A stretch of 64,000 nt of DNA from Lysobacter_C viscosus (GTDB lineage Bacteria > Pseudomonadota > Gammaproteobacteria > Xanthomonadales > Xanthomonadaceae), in assembly GCF_046600715.1 (NCBI RefSeq), contig NZ_JBJMAV010000001.1:310001-374000 (forward strand), in the 5' to 3' direction. Below the pieces are notes generated by a model that worked only from the letters and a program-made list of their open reading frames with translations, did no database searches and was not told the DNA's origin. The position numbers were made by a program, and so were the translations under genes. How positions within the stretch are numbered: the stretch's first letter is position 1; each line of letters begins with the position of its first letter. Shown one piece after another: positions 8,957 through 17,107 of the stretch.

Positions 8957-10540
8957 ATGCGGCCCGCCGCCAGCCCGTTGCCTGCCGTGAGCCCAGCCGC
9001 ACCCTGCACTGTCGCCGCCCAGCCGATCCGCCAGGAGGACTTCATCCAGTCCGTGGCCGACGCGCTGCAGTACATCAGCTACTACCACCCGGTGGACTAC
9101 ATCCGGAACCTGGCAGCGGCCTACGAGCGCGAGGAATCGCCTGCGGCCAAGGACGCGATCGCCCAGATCCTGATCAACTCGCGCATGTGCGCCGAGGGCC
9201 ATCGTCCGATCTGCCAGGACACCGGCATCGTCACGGTGTTCCTGGAAATCGGCATGGACGTGCGCTGGGCCGACGCCACGATGGGCGTGGAGGACATGGT
9301 CAACGAAGGCGTGCGCCGCGCCTACAACCACCCCGACAACAAGCTGCGTGCCAGCGTGCTCGCCGACCCGGCCGGCAAGCGCACCAACACCCGGGACAAC
9401 ACGCCGGCAGTGGTGAACATGAAGGTCGTTCCCGGCGACACGGTCGACGTGATCGTCGCGGCCAAGGGCGGTGGCAGCGAGGCCAAGAGCAAGTTCGCCA
9501 TGCTCAACCCGTCAGACTCGATCGTCGATTGGGTGCTCAGGACGGTGCCGACCATGGGCGCAGGCTGGTGCCCGCCCGGCATGCTCGGCATTGGCATCGG
9601 AGGCACCGCCGAGAAGGCGATGCTGCTGGCCAAGGAGTCGCTGATGGAGCCGATCGACATCACCGACCTGCAGGCACGAGGCCCGGCCAACCGCGCCGAG
9701 GAGTTGCGGCTGGAGCTGTTCGAGAAGGTCAACGCGCTTGGCATCGGCGCCCAGGGCCTGGGCGGCCTGACCACGGTGCTCGACATCAAGGTCAAGGACT
9801 ACCCGACCCACGCCGCCAACCTGCCGGTGGCGATGATCCCCAATTGCGCTGCCACCCGGCACGCCCACTTCACCCTGGACGGCAGCGGTCCGGTGTCGCT
9901 GGATCCGCCGTCATTGTCCGACTGGCCCGAGTTGACCTACGACGCCAGCAAGGGGCGCCGGGTCGACCTTGACAGCGTGACCCGGGAGGACGTGGCGTCG
10001 TGGAAGCCGGGCGAGGTGTTGCTGCTCAACGGCAAGCTGCTGACCGGCCGCGACGCGGCGCACAAGCGGATCGTCGGCATGCTGGATGCGGGCGAGCCGT
10101 TGCCCGTCGACCTGCGGGGGCGCTTCATCTACTACGTGGGCCCGGTCGACCCGGTCCGCGACGAGGTCGTCGGCCCCGCCGGCCCGACCACCGCCACGCG
10201 CATGGACAAGTTCACCGAGCAGGTGCTGGACCAGACAGGGCTGCTGGGCATGGTCGGCAAGGCCGAACGCGGTCCGCTCGCCCTGGCGGCGATCCGCAAG
10301 CACCGCTCGGCGTACCTGATGGCGGTGGGCGGTGCGGCGTACCTGGTGTCGAAGGCGATCAAGGCCGCGCGCGTTGTGGCGTTCGAGGACCTGGGCATGG
10401 AGGCGATCTACGAGTTCACCGTCCAGGACATGCCGGTGACCGTGGCCGTCGACAGCCACGGCGAGTCGGTCCACGAAACCGGGCCGCGGGAGTGGCAAGG
10501 GCGGATCGGCAAGATCCCGGTGGTGGTCGAGCCGGCCTGA
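8957..10540 (+). CDS. class I (iron-sulfur) fumarate hydratase
   Basis: Converts fumarate to malate in the TCA cycle using an oxygen-labile 4Fe-4S cluster. The 527-residue chain matches the FumA/FumB type. Candidate cluster ligands are Cys86 (RPICQDTG), Cys205 (GAGWCPPGMLGIGIGG) and Cys297 (IPNCAATRHAHF), with spacings close to those of E. coli FumA. The C-terminal beta-type domain contains GPAGPTTATRMDKF and ends with DSHGESVHETGPREWQ. The N-terminal ~25 residues are poorly conserved, and a GTG at 8987 would give a protein closer to the family's start. The enzyme complements the aconitase and succinate dehydrogenase genes in the same window. Confidence 0.94.
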   Translation: MRPAASPLPAVSPAAPCTVAAQPIRQEDFIQSVADALQYISYYHPVDYIRNLAAAYEREESPAAKDAIAQILINSRMCAEGHRPICQDTGIVTVFLEIGMDVRWADATMGVEDMVNEGVRRAYNHPDNKLRASVLADPAGKRTNTRDNTPAVVNMKVVPGDTVDVIVAAKGGGSEAKSKFAMLNPSDSIVDWVLRTVPTMGAGWCPPGMLGIGIGGTAEKAMLLAKESLMEPIDITDLQARGPANRAEELRLELFEKVNALGIGAQGLGGLTTVLDIKVKDYPTHAANLPVAMIPNCAATRHAHFTLDGSGPVSLDPPSLSDWPELTYDASKGRRVDLDSVTREDVASWKPGEVLLLNGKLLTGRDAAHKRIVGMLDAGEPLPVDLRGRFIYYVGPVDPVRDEVVGPAGPTTATRMDKFTEQVLDQTGLLGMVGKAERGPLALAAIRKHRSAYLMAVGGAAYLVSKAIKAARVVAFEDLGMEAIYEFTVQDMPVTVAVDSHGESVHETGPREWQGRIGKIPVVVEPA

Positions 10541-10580
10541 CGGCCGCTCGTCCCACGGCATAGCGCTTGCGTAGGCGTCC

Positions 10581-10679
10581 GTAGGAGCTGTTCCAGCCGC
10601 GATGCCATCCTGTAGGAGTGACGTAAGTCGCGACCGCGGAACTCAAGTAGGCGACGTATCGCGACTCACGTCGCTCCCA
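10581..10679. repeat. REP-like intergenic repeat cluster (GTAG-headed units, one inverted pair)
   Basis: The fumarase-patatin gap carries several copies of a short unit beginning GTAGGAG and ending in a TCGCGA or CCGCGA core. One copy at 10581 reads GTAGGAGCTGTTCCAGCCGC. A second at 10615-10633 pairs with an inverted copy at 10659-10677, 17 of 19 bases complementary, both mismatches becoming G-U or similar in RNA. A degraded inverted trace follows near 10700-10765. This resembles the palindromic GTAG-headed repeats of Stenotrophomonas and Xanthomonas. The same unit recurs at 22212. Confidence 0.75.
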
Positions 10680-10774
10680 CACCCGGGCCGCGGGATTCTC
10701 GCGGCTGAAGCCGCACCAACAGAAGGCAGCAAGGCGCCCGCGATCGGAGTCGCGACTGCGTCGCCCCTGTGCGG

Positions 10775-11734
10775 CTACAGCCGGGCGACGAGCGCCTTCA
10801 GCCGCTTCCGCGTCGCGGGCGCCTGCAGGTAGTCCTTCGCCAGCCGCTCCAGAGCGAACAGGTTGGTCGAGCTGGTGTCGTCCAGGTCGTCCATGCCGAT
10901 CACGAGGTCGGCCTGCATGCGGAAGTAGCCGTCGCCGACCAGGTGGCGGGCGATGTAGTCCACCGAGTCGGTGTTGCCGTCGAACAGCACGTCGATGATC
11001 GGGACCGCCCATTCAAGCGCGCCCCATTCGCGCGCGGACTTGAGGTCGATCGGCCGGTTGCGTTCGCCGGTGCCCACCGACAGCACTGTCAGGTCATGGC
11101 TGTTGTCGACGCGTGCATCCTTGCGCATGGCCTCGGCGATGGCGCAGGCCGTCGGGTTGTTGGCGACCACGCCGCCGTCGATCAGCGCGCACGGGTAGCC
11201 CTCCACCGTCATAGGGTGCGCGGGGAAGTAGGTGGGCGCCGCCGTCGAGGCGCGACACACCTCCCACACGGGCAGCGCCCGGTGCTGGGCCTTGAAGCTC
11301 TTGAACACCACCGGGGTGCGGGTCACGGTGTCGTAGGCAGTGACCAGCGTGGGTACGTTCAGTTGCCCCAGCGTGGTCTTGCCGAACACCTTCCGGAGCA
11401 CTTTCTCCAAACCGGTGCCGTCGTACTTGGGTGCCGATGGCCCTTGCGTTAAAACCCGGCCGGCCCGTGACCACAGCCGGCCCGCAAGGCCGGGGAAGAT
11501 CACATGGCGCTGGTCGCGGTAAAGGTCCGCCAGCTGCGCGGGCGAAAGGCCCACCCCCAGCCCGCACGCCACCAGCGCGCCGGTGGAACTGCCCGCCAGC
11601 AGGTCGAAGTGCTTGAGCACGCCGCCGGGCTTACCCGCCTGGGCCAGCGCATTTTCCACGCCCTCGATCCACAGGCTCGTTACCAGTCCGCGGATGCCGC
11701 CACCGTCCAGCGACAGGATGCGTTGCATCTTCAT
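10775..11734 (-). CDS. patatin-like phospholipase
   Basis: Serine lipid acyl hydrolase of 319 residues with the full patatin signature. The oxyanion glycine-rich loop is SLDGGGIRGLV, the nucleophile Ser50 lies in AGSSTGAL (GxSxG), and the catalytic Asp186 lies in ALIDGGVVANNP. No signal peptide or membrane helix is seen, so it is probably cytoplasmic. AGGAG lies five bases before the ATG. Proteins of this size and layout include defence effectors such as CapV, but no nucleotide cyclase or other defence gene is adjacent, so a housekeeping lipid role is the simpler reading. It is followed, on the same strand upstream, by a phospholipase-D-type gene only 21 bp away. Confidence 0.9.
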   Translation of the reverse strand: MKMQRILSLDGGGIRGLVTSLWIEGVENALAQAGKPGGVLKHFDLLAGSSTGALVACGLGVGLSPAQLADLYRDQRHVIFPGLAGRLWSRAGRVLTQGPSAPKYDGTGLEKVLRKVFGKTTLGQLNVPTLVTAYDTVTRTPVVFKSFKAQHRALPVWEVCRASTAAPTYFPAHPMTVEGYPCALIDGGVVANNPTACAIAEAMRKDARVDNSHDLTVLSVGTGERNRPIDLKSAREWGALEWAVPIIDVLFDGNTDSVDYIARHLVGDGYFRMQADLVIGMDDLDDTSSTNLFALERLAKDYLQAPATRKRLKALVARL

Positions 11735-11755
11735 GCGCGACTCCTTCCGGTGCGG

Positions 11756-13048
11756 TCAAAGCTGCGATTTGATCGGCAGCATGAACTTCTCGGCGATCTT
11801 GTCCTTCCACGGACGGGCTTCCCAGAGCTCGTAGGTGTACTGCTGGGTGTGCTCCAGGTCCGACTCGAACACGTCGGTCATGCGTTGCGCGAACTCGCGG
11901 TCATAGATGTTGAGGCTGGCCTCGTCGTTGAGCCGGAACGACCGGATGTCGAAGTTGGTCGAGCCCACCGACGTCATCTCGCCGTCGATCACCAGCAGCT
12001 TCACGTGGATCATGGTGGGCTGGTATTCGTAGATCTCGATGCCCCCCTGCAGCAGCTCGCCCCATTCGGCCTTGGAGGCCAGGCGCACGGTCTCGGAGTC
12101 GATGTGCGGGCCCGGCAGGAGGATCCGGACCCGGACGCCGCGCTGGCGGGCCGAGACCAGGGCCTGCATCGTCAGGTCGTCGGGGACGAAGTAGGAGGCC
12201 GCGAGGTCGATGGTGTGCTCGGCAGCAGCAATGGCCATGAGGTACATCAGGTGCATGCTTTCGCTGCCACTGGCAGGTGAGGCGATGAACACGTGCGCCG
12301 GGCTGTCGCCGACGGGCTGCAGCGGCGGGAAATAGTCCGGGCCGTTGAGTACTTCGCCCGTGGTCTTGATCCAGTTGTCGTTGAAGGCCGCCTGCAGCTG
12401 GGCAACGGCCGGGCCTTCGATCCGGAAGTGTTCCTCGCGCCAGTGGTCCGGGTCCTCGGCGTTGCCCAACCACTGGTCGGCGATCCCCACGCCGCCGGTG
12501 AAGCCCACGCGTCCGTCGACCACCAGGATCTTGCGATGGGTGCGGTTATTGAGCCTGCCGATGTTGTACCAGCGCAGCGGGCGGTAGCGCTCGACCTTGA
12601 CCCCGGCATCCTCCAGTTGCTCCAGCATCGCCTCTTCCATCTTGACGCTGCCGGCCCAGTCGATGGTGACGTTGACCGCCACGCCGGCCCGGGCACGTTC
12701 GGACAGGGTATCGGTGAAGGCCTGGCCAATGTCACCCGACCAGTAGATGTAGGTCTCGAAGGTGACGGTCCGCTGGGCCGAGCCGATCGCCTCGAGCATG
12801 GCGGGAAAGATTTCGGTGCCATTGCGCAGCGGCGTGATGCGGTTACCCGGCAGGATGGCCGGGCCCATCATCACCCCCATCTCGCGCTGGAACTGCGGGT
12901 CGCTGACCGCGTACCGGTGCTCGATCTTCCGGTCCAGCGTCTTTTCCGGCGTAGCGAAGTTCATGGCGATCGCCGCCACCACGATCGTGGCCAGAATGGT
13001 GATCGCGATCGTCCAGGTCATCTTCCTTCGGCTCCAGTTTCGTGGCAT
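11756..13048 (-). CDS. phospholipase D-type cardiolipin synthase-like protein
   Basis: Membrane-anchored PLD-superfamily enzyme of 430 residues. One N-terminal transmembrane helix (TWTIAITILATIVVAAIAM) precedes two HKD catalytic motifs, THRKILVVDGRVGFTGG and IHVKLLVIDGEMTSVGSTNF. The two-HKD layout with a short anchor is that of the bacterial cardiolipin synthases ClsA/ClsB/ClsC, which condense phosphatidyl groups. The exact subtype is not resolvable by eye. The start is supported by AGGGGA a few bases upstream. It is co-oriented with the patatin gene 21 bp downstream, suggesting a phospholipid-remodelling pair. Confidence 0.88.
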   Translation of the reverse strand: MPRNWSRRKMTWTIAITILATIVVAAIAMNFATPEKTLDRKIEHRYAVSDPQFQREMGVMMGPAILPGNRITPLRNGTEIFPAMLEAIGSAQRTVTFETYIYWSGDIGQAFTDTLSERARAGVAVNVTIDWAGSVKMEEAMLEQLEDAGVKVERYRPLRWYNIGRLNNRTHRKILVVDGRVGFTGGVGIADQWLGNAEDPDHWREEHFRIEGPAVAQLQAAFNDNWIKTTGEVLNGPDYFPPLQPVGDSPAHVFIASPASGSESMHLMYLMAIAAAEHTIDLAASYFVPDDLTMQALVSARQRGVRVRILLPGPHIDSETVRLASKAEWGELLQGGIEIYEYQPTMIHVKLLVIDGEMTSVGSTNFDIRSFRLNDEASLNIYDREFAQRMTDVFESDLEHTQQYTYELWEARPWKDKIAEKFMLPIKSQL

Positions 13049-13111
13049 GGCGGTCCCCTTGAATGGCCGGCACTCTCGTTCAGGGGCGCGTTAAGTCGCG
13101 TGAACGGAGGG

Positions 13112-13597
13112 TCATACGAACCACGCCAGCGCGAACAGGCCCAGCATGGCGAAGGCAAGACCCAGCTTGAGCACCGTGCCCACCAGGATCCCGAGCCATG
13201 TCCCCAGTCCTACGCGAGCGGCATGGTGGACCTTCCGCCCGTGGATCAACTCACCGGCCAGGGCCCCCAGGAACGGTCCGGCAAACAGGCCGATGGGCCC
13301 AAAGAACAGGCCGACCAGGGTGCCGATGACGGAGCCGACCAGTGCCAGCCGGCTTGCTCCCACCCGCTTGGCACCCATCATCGTCGCGACGAAGTCCACC
13401 ACCAGAGACAGCGCGGTCAGCAGGCCCAGAAGCACCAGCATCGGCACGCCCACTTCCTGGAAGCCGCCGGCCCATGCGGCCAGCAGCATACCGGCGAAAA
13501 CCAGCGGCAGGCCGGGCAGGGCAGGCAGAACCGTTCCGGCGATCCCGACCAGGATCAGCAAGGCGGAGAGGAGGTAGTAGAGGGTTTCCGGTGCCAT
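13112..13597 (-). CDS. DUF456 family membrane protein
   Basis: A 161-residue, highly hydrophobic protein with about five membrane helices and no catalytic motif. The family pattern is visible: ILVGIAGTVLPALPGLPLVF near the N-terminus, VVDFVATMMGAKRVGASR in the middle and FFGPIGLFAGPFLGALAGEL in the second half. The many Gly-rich helices (GLVGSVIGTLVG-like) are typical of DUF456. Function is unknown. It lies 63 bp upstream of the cardiolipin-synthase-like gene on the same strand and could be co-transcribed with it. Confidence 0.85.
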   Translation of the reverse strand: MAPETLYYLLSALLILVGIAGTVLPALPGLPLVFAGMLLAAWAGGFQEVGVPMLVLLGLLTALSLVVDFVATMMGAKRVGASRLALVGSVIGTLVGLFFGPIGLFAGPFLGALAGELIHGRKVHHAARVGLGTWLGILVGTVLKLGLAFAMLGLFALAWFV

Positions 13598-13772
13598 GTA
13601 TCCATCGTCCTGTCCGGCTTGGCCGGGGTTGGTTGTTCGAGTCGCACGAGCGCCCGGCCCGTTGCGGTGAAATCACCAGCGATGATCTCACCTGCACTCA
13701 CCCTGCCGTAAGGCCGTGCAGACGAATCCCGCGATCCGCGCGCCGCCGAACCATCGTGCGTCCCGGATACGA

Positions 13773-13801
13773 GAAAGCCCGGCCAGATGGCCGGGCTTCC
13801 A
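13773..13801 (-). terminator. intrinsic terminator of the glycine-zipper lipoprotein gene
   Basis: A GC-rich stem of about ten base pairs (GAAGCCCGGCC, loop ATCT, GGCCGGGCTTTC when read on the minus strand) lies 30 bp after the stop at 13832 and ends in TTTC. Confidence 0.75.
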
Positions 13802-13831
13802 GTTCAGGAACTGCAGCAAGTCAGGATGGCA

Positions 13832-14314
13832 TCAGCGGGTCCAGGCGCGGCCGTTGTAGACGCGGACGTAGGATCCCTCGCGGATTCCGCCCAGGTCATT
13901 CTGCGTAACCACCGTCGTGCGTCCGTCCTGCATGCGGACATAGACGTTGTAGGTGGCGCCGCCGGTGCGGTTCTGGATGGCGTTGCCCGCTACCGCGCCG
14001 GCAACCGCGCCCGCAACCGTGGCGGTGTTCTGGCGGCCTTCGCTGTCGGTCTGGTCCTTGGCGATCGCACGGCCCGCGGCCGCACCCACAAGACCGCCGA
14101 GCACGGCACCCGTCGCGCGCGGCGCGTTGCTGGTGCCGCTACCCACCTGCTCGATCCGGGTCACCGTGCCGCAGTCGTAGCAGTTGGCGGTGCTGTTGCC
14201 GTACCCGACGCCCGCGCCGGCGCCGGCCGAACCGTAGCCGGAGGTGGCGCAACCGGCCAGTGCCAGTACCGAGGCGGTGGCCACGCCAAGCAATCGAAGG
14301 TTCAAAGTGTTCAT
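13832..14314 (-). CDS. glycine zipper 2TM-domain outer membrane lipoprotein
   Basis: A 160-residue lipoprotein with a signal peptide ending in the lipobox LALAGCATSG, lipidated at Cys22. A glycine-zipper 2TM region follows (ATGAVLGGLVGAAAGRAIA and ATVAGAVAGAVAGNAI), as in SlyB-type proteins. The C-terminal 40 residues form a small beta-rich domain (YNVYVRMQDGRTTVV). Only Cys47 and nearby Cys44 occur outside the lipobox, in a CYDCGTV stretch common in xanthomonad relatives. AGGAG precedes the ATG by six bases. Likely role: outer-membrane or peptidoglycan-associated envelope stability. No partner gene is adjacent. Confidence 0.88.
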   Translation of the reverse strand: MNTLNLRLLGVATASVLALAGCATSGYGSAGAGAGVGYGNSTANCYDCGTVTRIEQVGSGTSNAPRATGAVLGGLVGAAAGRAIAKDQTDSEGRQNTATVAGAVAGAVAGNAIQNRTGGATYNVYVRMQDGRTTVVTQNDLGGIREGSYVRVYNGRAWTR

Positions 14315-14455
14315 TCCGCTCTCCTAAAATGGTGGGACGGGTGGCGGAACCGCCACACGCCGCCACCGTAGGCAGCGATCCGTGAACGAGTGATCAACCC
14401 GCGAGGGGTGCATTCATCAAGCCAGAGGCTCCAGCACGAAGCCCGTTACGCCTGG

Positions 14456-14929
14456 TCAGCCCCGGAAGTCCTGGTGGCATGCCTTGCATGCCTCGCCGAT
14501 GTTCTCGGACGTGGCCGTCGCGCTCTCACAGTTGAGCGGCGGGCTGCCAAGGGCATCGTCAAGGGTGGCGCGGAGGAGGCGGGCGTGCTCGGTGAAGCGC
14601 GCGTCGTCGCGCAGGTCGGGGAATGCCGGCTCAAGGTCGTTGGAAACAACCCGCAGTGCCTGCAGGTGCGGGAGTATGTCGGTCGCCGCGCAGCGGTTGG
14701 CCTCGATCGCTTCGCCCATGCGGGCGCTGTGCGCCTGCATCATGCGCATTGCAGCGTCGGGATAGTGGTCGGACCAGTCCTTTCGGGACTCCAGCGAACG
14801 CATCAACATCACCACGCCCAGCACGCCGATGACCAGCCCCAGCAGGAACACGAAAAGATAGCGGGCACCATGGCCCTTGCGCGTGGTCGAGGCGTCGGCC
14901 CGGGAGTCGTGGGGCTGGGTATCGCTCAT
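14456..14929 (-). CDS. membrane-anchored class II (c-prime-like) cytochrome c protein
   Basis: A 157-residue protein with a polar N-terminus, one transmembrane helix (YLFVFLLGLVIGVLGVVMLM, ~25-44) and a periplasmic helical domain. It ends in EACKACHQDFRG, a single CxxCH haem motif at the extreme C-terminus followed by Phe-Arg, the arrangement of cytochrome c-prime/class II cytochromes. A lone Cys (PLNCESATA) lies ~20 residues earlier. GGAG lies nine bases before the ATG. A role in electron transfer or gas/thiol sensing is inference; no respiratory partner is next to it. Confidence 0.75.
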   Translation of the reverse strand: MSDTQPHDSRADASTTRKGHGARYLFVFLLGLVIGVLGVVMLMRSLESRKDWSDHYPDAAMRMMQAHSARMGEAIEANRCAATDILPHLQALRVVSNDLEPAFPDLRDDARFTEHARLLRATLDDALGSPPLNCESATATSENIGEACKACHQDFRG

Positions 14930-15052
14930 GGCCGGGACTCCGAAATATGTGTGGCCGGACGATACCACGCAGTCGGTCGGCCAGCCTGCCAGCCAGTTCG
15001 CCCCTTGCAAGCCGATCGCCAGCCAAGTCGATCGACTCAATGGCAATAGACT

Positions 15053-15940
15053 ATGCCGATGTCCAAAGATGACCCGGCTCCTCGCGCCCTCGACGCGCAC
15101 TGGTACGACCGCTTTGGCGGCATCGACCGCCTGTACGGCCGCGGCACGCTGGACCGCCTGGCGGCATCGCGGGTGGCGATCATCGGCCTGGGTGGCGTCG
15201 GGTCGTGGGTGGCCGAGGCGCTTGCGCGCAGTGGCGTGGGCCACCTGGCGCTGGTGGATGCCGACGAGATCTGCGTGTCCAACACCAATCGGCAATTGCC
15301 TGCGCTGGAGGGCCGCTACGGCTGGACCAAGGTCGAGGCGATGGCCGAGCGCTGCCGGGCGATCAACCCCGCTATCGGAGTGGACGAACACCCCTGCTTC
15401 CTGACCTCCGGCAACATGGAGTCACTGCTGGCGCCCGGGTTCGATCTGGTGCTGGACGCATGCGACAGCTTTCGCAGCAAGGTGGAGCTGGTGGCGTGGT
15501 GCCGTCGTCGCAAGCAACCGGTGATCGTCTGCGGTTCGGCCGGCGGGCGCACGGACCCGACCCAGGTGCGGGTGCGGGACCTGTCGCGCACCGAGCACGA
15601 CGCGATGCTCGCGTTGATCCGCAAGAAGCTTCGCGCCGACTTCAACTTCCCCCGCAACGCCAGCCGCTACTTCGGTGTGCCCGCGGTGTATTCGCTTGAG
15701 AACGTCCAGTACCCGCAGGCCGATGGCCGCGTATGCGGAGTGCGGCCGAAGATGGACGGTGACGCGGGGTTCAAGCTCGACTGCGGAGCGGGGTTGGGCG
15801 CGGCCACGCACGTCACCGGGGCATTCGCCTTCGCCATGGTCGCCAAGGCCATTCCGATGCTTCTTAAGGATAAGGATCCGACGGGGCGCGCCGACGCCGA
15901 CCCAGTGCAGGCAGACGCCGTCAGTGCGCGGGAAGCTTGA
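15053..15940 (+). CDS. tcdA: tRNA threonylcarbamoyladenosine dehydratase
   Basis: E1-like ATP-dependent enzyme (TcdA/CsdL) that dehydrates t6A37 of ANN-decoding tRNAs to the cyclic ct6A form. The 295-residue chain has the adenylation-domain nucleotide loop VAIIGLGGVGSWVAEAL, the Asp-containing ALVDADEICVSNTNRQ and the ALIRKKLRADF region, all typical of TcdA rather than MoeB or ThiF. Two in-frame ATGs open the gene (15053 and 15059). TAGACT ends seven bases before the second, so a leaderless start there is possible. The 3' end overlaps the convergent tatD gene by 20 bp. Confidence 0.92.
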   Translation: MPMSKDDPAPRALDAHWYDRFGGIDRLYGRGTLDRLAASRVAIIGLGGVGSWVAEALARSGVGHLALVDADEICVSNTNRQLPALEGRYGWTKVEAMAERCRAINPAIGVDEHPCFLTSGNMESLLAPGFDLVLDACDSFRSKVELVAWCRRRKQPVIVCGSAGGRTDPTQVRVRDLSRTEHDAMLALIRKKLRADFNFPRNASRYFGVPAVYSLENVQYPQADGRVCGVRPKMDGDAGFKLDCGAGLGAATHVTGAFAFAMVAKAIPMLLKDKDPTGRADADPVQADAVSAREA

Positions 15941-16721
15941 ACAGCCGCTCGGCGTTGCGAGATGTCGCCTCGGCTACCACATCGGGTTCCACTCCCCGGA
16001 GTCCGGCGATGACCTGCGCCACGTACCCCAGGCGGGCCGGTTCGTTGCGCTGCCCGCGGATGGACGCATCGGGCTGGTCGGGTGCATCGGTCTCAAGCAG
16101 CAGGTGTTCGAGTGGCATGGTCGTGGCCAGGCGGCGCAGCCGTTGCGCCCGCTCGTAGGTCACCGGTCCGCCCAGTCCAAGCAGGAAGCCCTGGTCCCAC
16201 AGCTGCTCGGCCTGTTGGCGGCTGCCCGAAAAACTGTGGACCACGCCGCGCAGTGGCGCGAAGCGCCGGATCGCGGCCAGTACGTCGTCGACCGCGCGGC
16301 GCGCGTGCACGATCAGGGGCAGGTCGAAATCCCGGGCCACCCGCAATTGGCCTTCGAAGTAGTGCGACTGCTCATCGCGGTCCAGGCCGTCGATGAAGTA
16401 GTCCAGGCCGCACTCGCCGATTGCGAGGGGCTGCTCGCGCTCGACCCAGAGGCGCAGTTCATCCAGATGTTCCCGCCGGTGGTGGACGAGGAAGGTGGGA
16501 TGCAGGCCGTATGCGGGATACAGGCCTGGTCCGCGGGCGCACACGTCCCTGAGCTTGGGCCAGGAGGCCTCCGTAACGGCGGGAACGACCTGGCGCCCCA
16601 CGCCCCGCTCGCGGGCGCGTTCAACCACCGCGGCCCGGTCCGGGTCGAACTCGGGCGCATCCAGGTGGCAGTGGGTATCGACAAGGTCCAAGCTCGTGGA
16701 TCGTCGCCCGTCACACTTCAA
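15921..16721 (-). CDS. TatD family metal-dependent hydrolase
   Basis: Metal-dependent deoxyribonuclease-like amidohydrolase of 266 residues. It opens with the metal-binding LVDTHCHLDAPEFDPD and contains AIGECGLDYFIDG, DLPLIVHARRAVDDVL, GVVHSFSGSRQQAEQL and LLLETDAPDQPDA. Together these supply the His and Asp/Glu ligands of TatD enzymes. The frame begins with TTG; a second TTG ten codons in (just before DLVDTHCHLD) is equally plausible and fits the family start better. The gene lies 9 bp after the small membrane protein gene on the same strand. TatD or a close paralogue such as YjjV cannot be distinguished here. Confidence 0.9.
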   Translation of the reverse strand: MKCDGRRSTSLDLVDTHCHLDAPEFDPDRAAVVERARERGVGRQVVPAVTEASWPKLRDVCARGPGLYPAYGLHPTFLVHHRREHLDELRLWVEREQPLAIGECGLDYFIDGLDRDEQSHYFEGQLRVARDFDLPLIVHARRAVDDVLAAIRRFAPLRGVVHSFSGSRQQAEQLWDQGFLLGLGGPVTYERAQRLRRLATTMPLEHLLLETDAPDQPDASIRGQRNEPARLGYVAQVIAGLRGVEPDVVAEATSRNAERLFKLPAH

Positions 16722-16730
16722 CGCGCGGGT

Positions 16731-16943
16731 TCATTTGCGCGGGTCAACGTCGATCGGTTCCTTGCGGCTCTTCCAGTTGGCCAGCAGCAGGGTACCCAAT
16801 GCCAACAGGATCTCGTCCACGAACGGGAACGGATCGGGAACCACCAGAGTGATCGCGAACAGCGCCGCGGTCAGCTTGAACAGCGTGGGGTAGCGCAGTT
16901 TGCGTGCCCAGCCCAGCAGTGGGAGAAGAAGCGGATTGGCCAT
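16731..16943 (-). CDS. small conserved membrane protein (DUF6116-like)
   Basis: A 70-residue protein with two hydrophobic helices (LFKLTAALFAITLVVPDPFP and VDEILLALGTLLLANW) and a charged C-terminus. The layout (MANPLLLPLLGW, YPTLFKL, FPFVDEILL, ANWK) matches a small family of xanthomonad membrane proteins that I recall as DUF6116; that number is from memory. Function unknown. It sits directly upstream of tatD and is probably co-transcribed with it. Confidence 0.75.
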   Translation of the reverse strand: MANPLLLPLLGWARKLRYPTLFKLTAALFAITLVVPDPFPFVDEILLALGTLLLANWKSRKEPIDVDPRK

Positions 16944-17107
16944 GTCGGGTGCCTGTCGCAGGATTCGCTGACGCTACCACGCAGGTGCGGCCCCATTCAC
17001 GGATCCGGAGACAGCGCGTCAAAAAATTGGCACGGGTTCAGCTTCGCGGTGGTGCAATGCCTGCCTCACACCAAGTCGGGCCCAGAGCCCGCTCCCGGAG
17101 GTCGGTA

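Noticed and set aside
10775..11734. Patatin-like gene as a CBASS (CapV) defence effector
   Set aside because: No cyclic-nucleotide synthase, accessory or other defence gene is adjacent; its neighbour is a lipid synthase.
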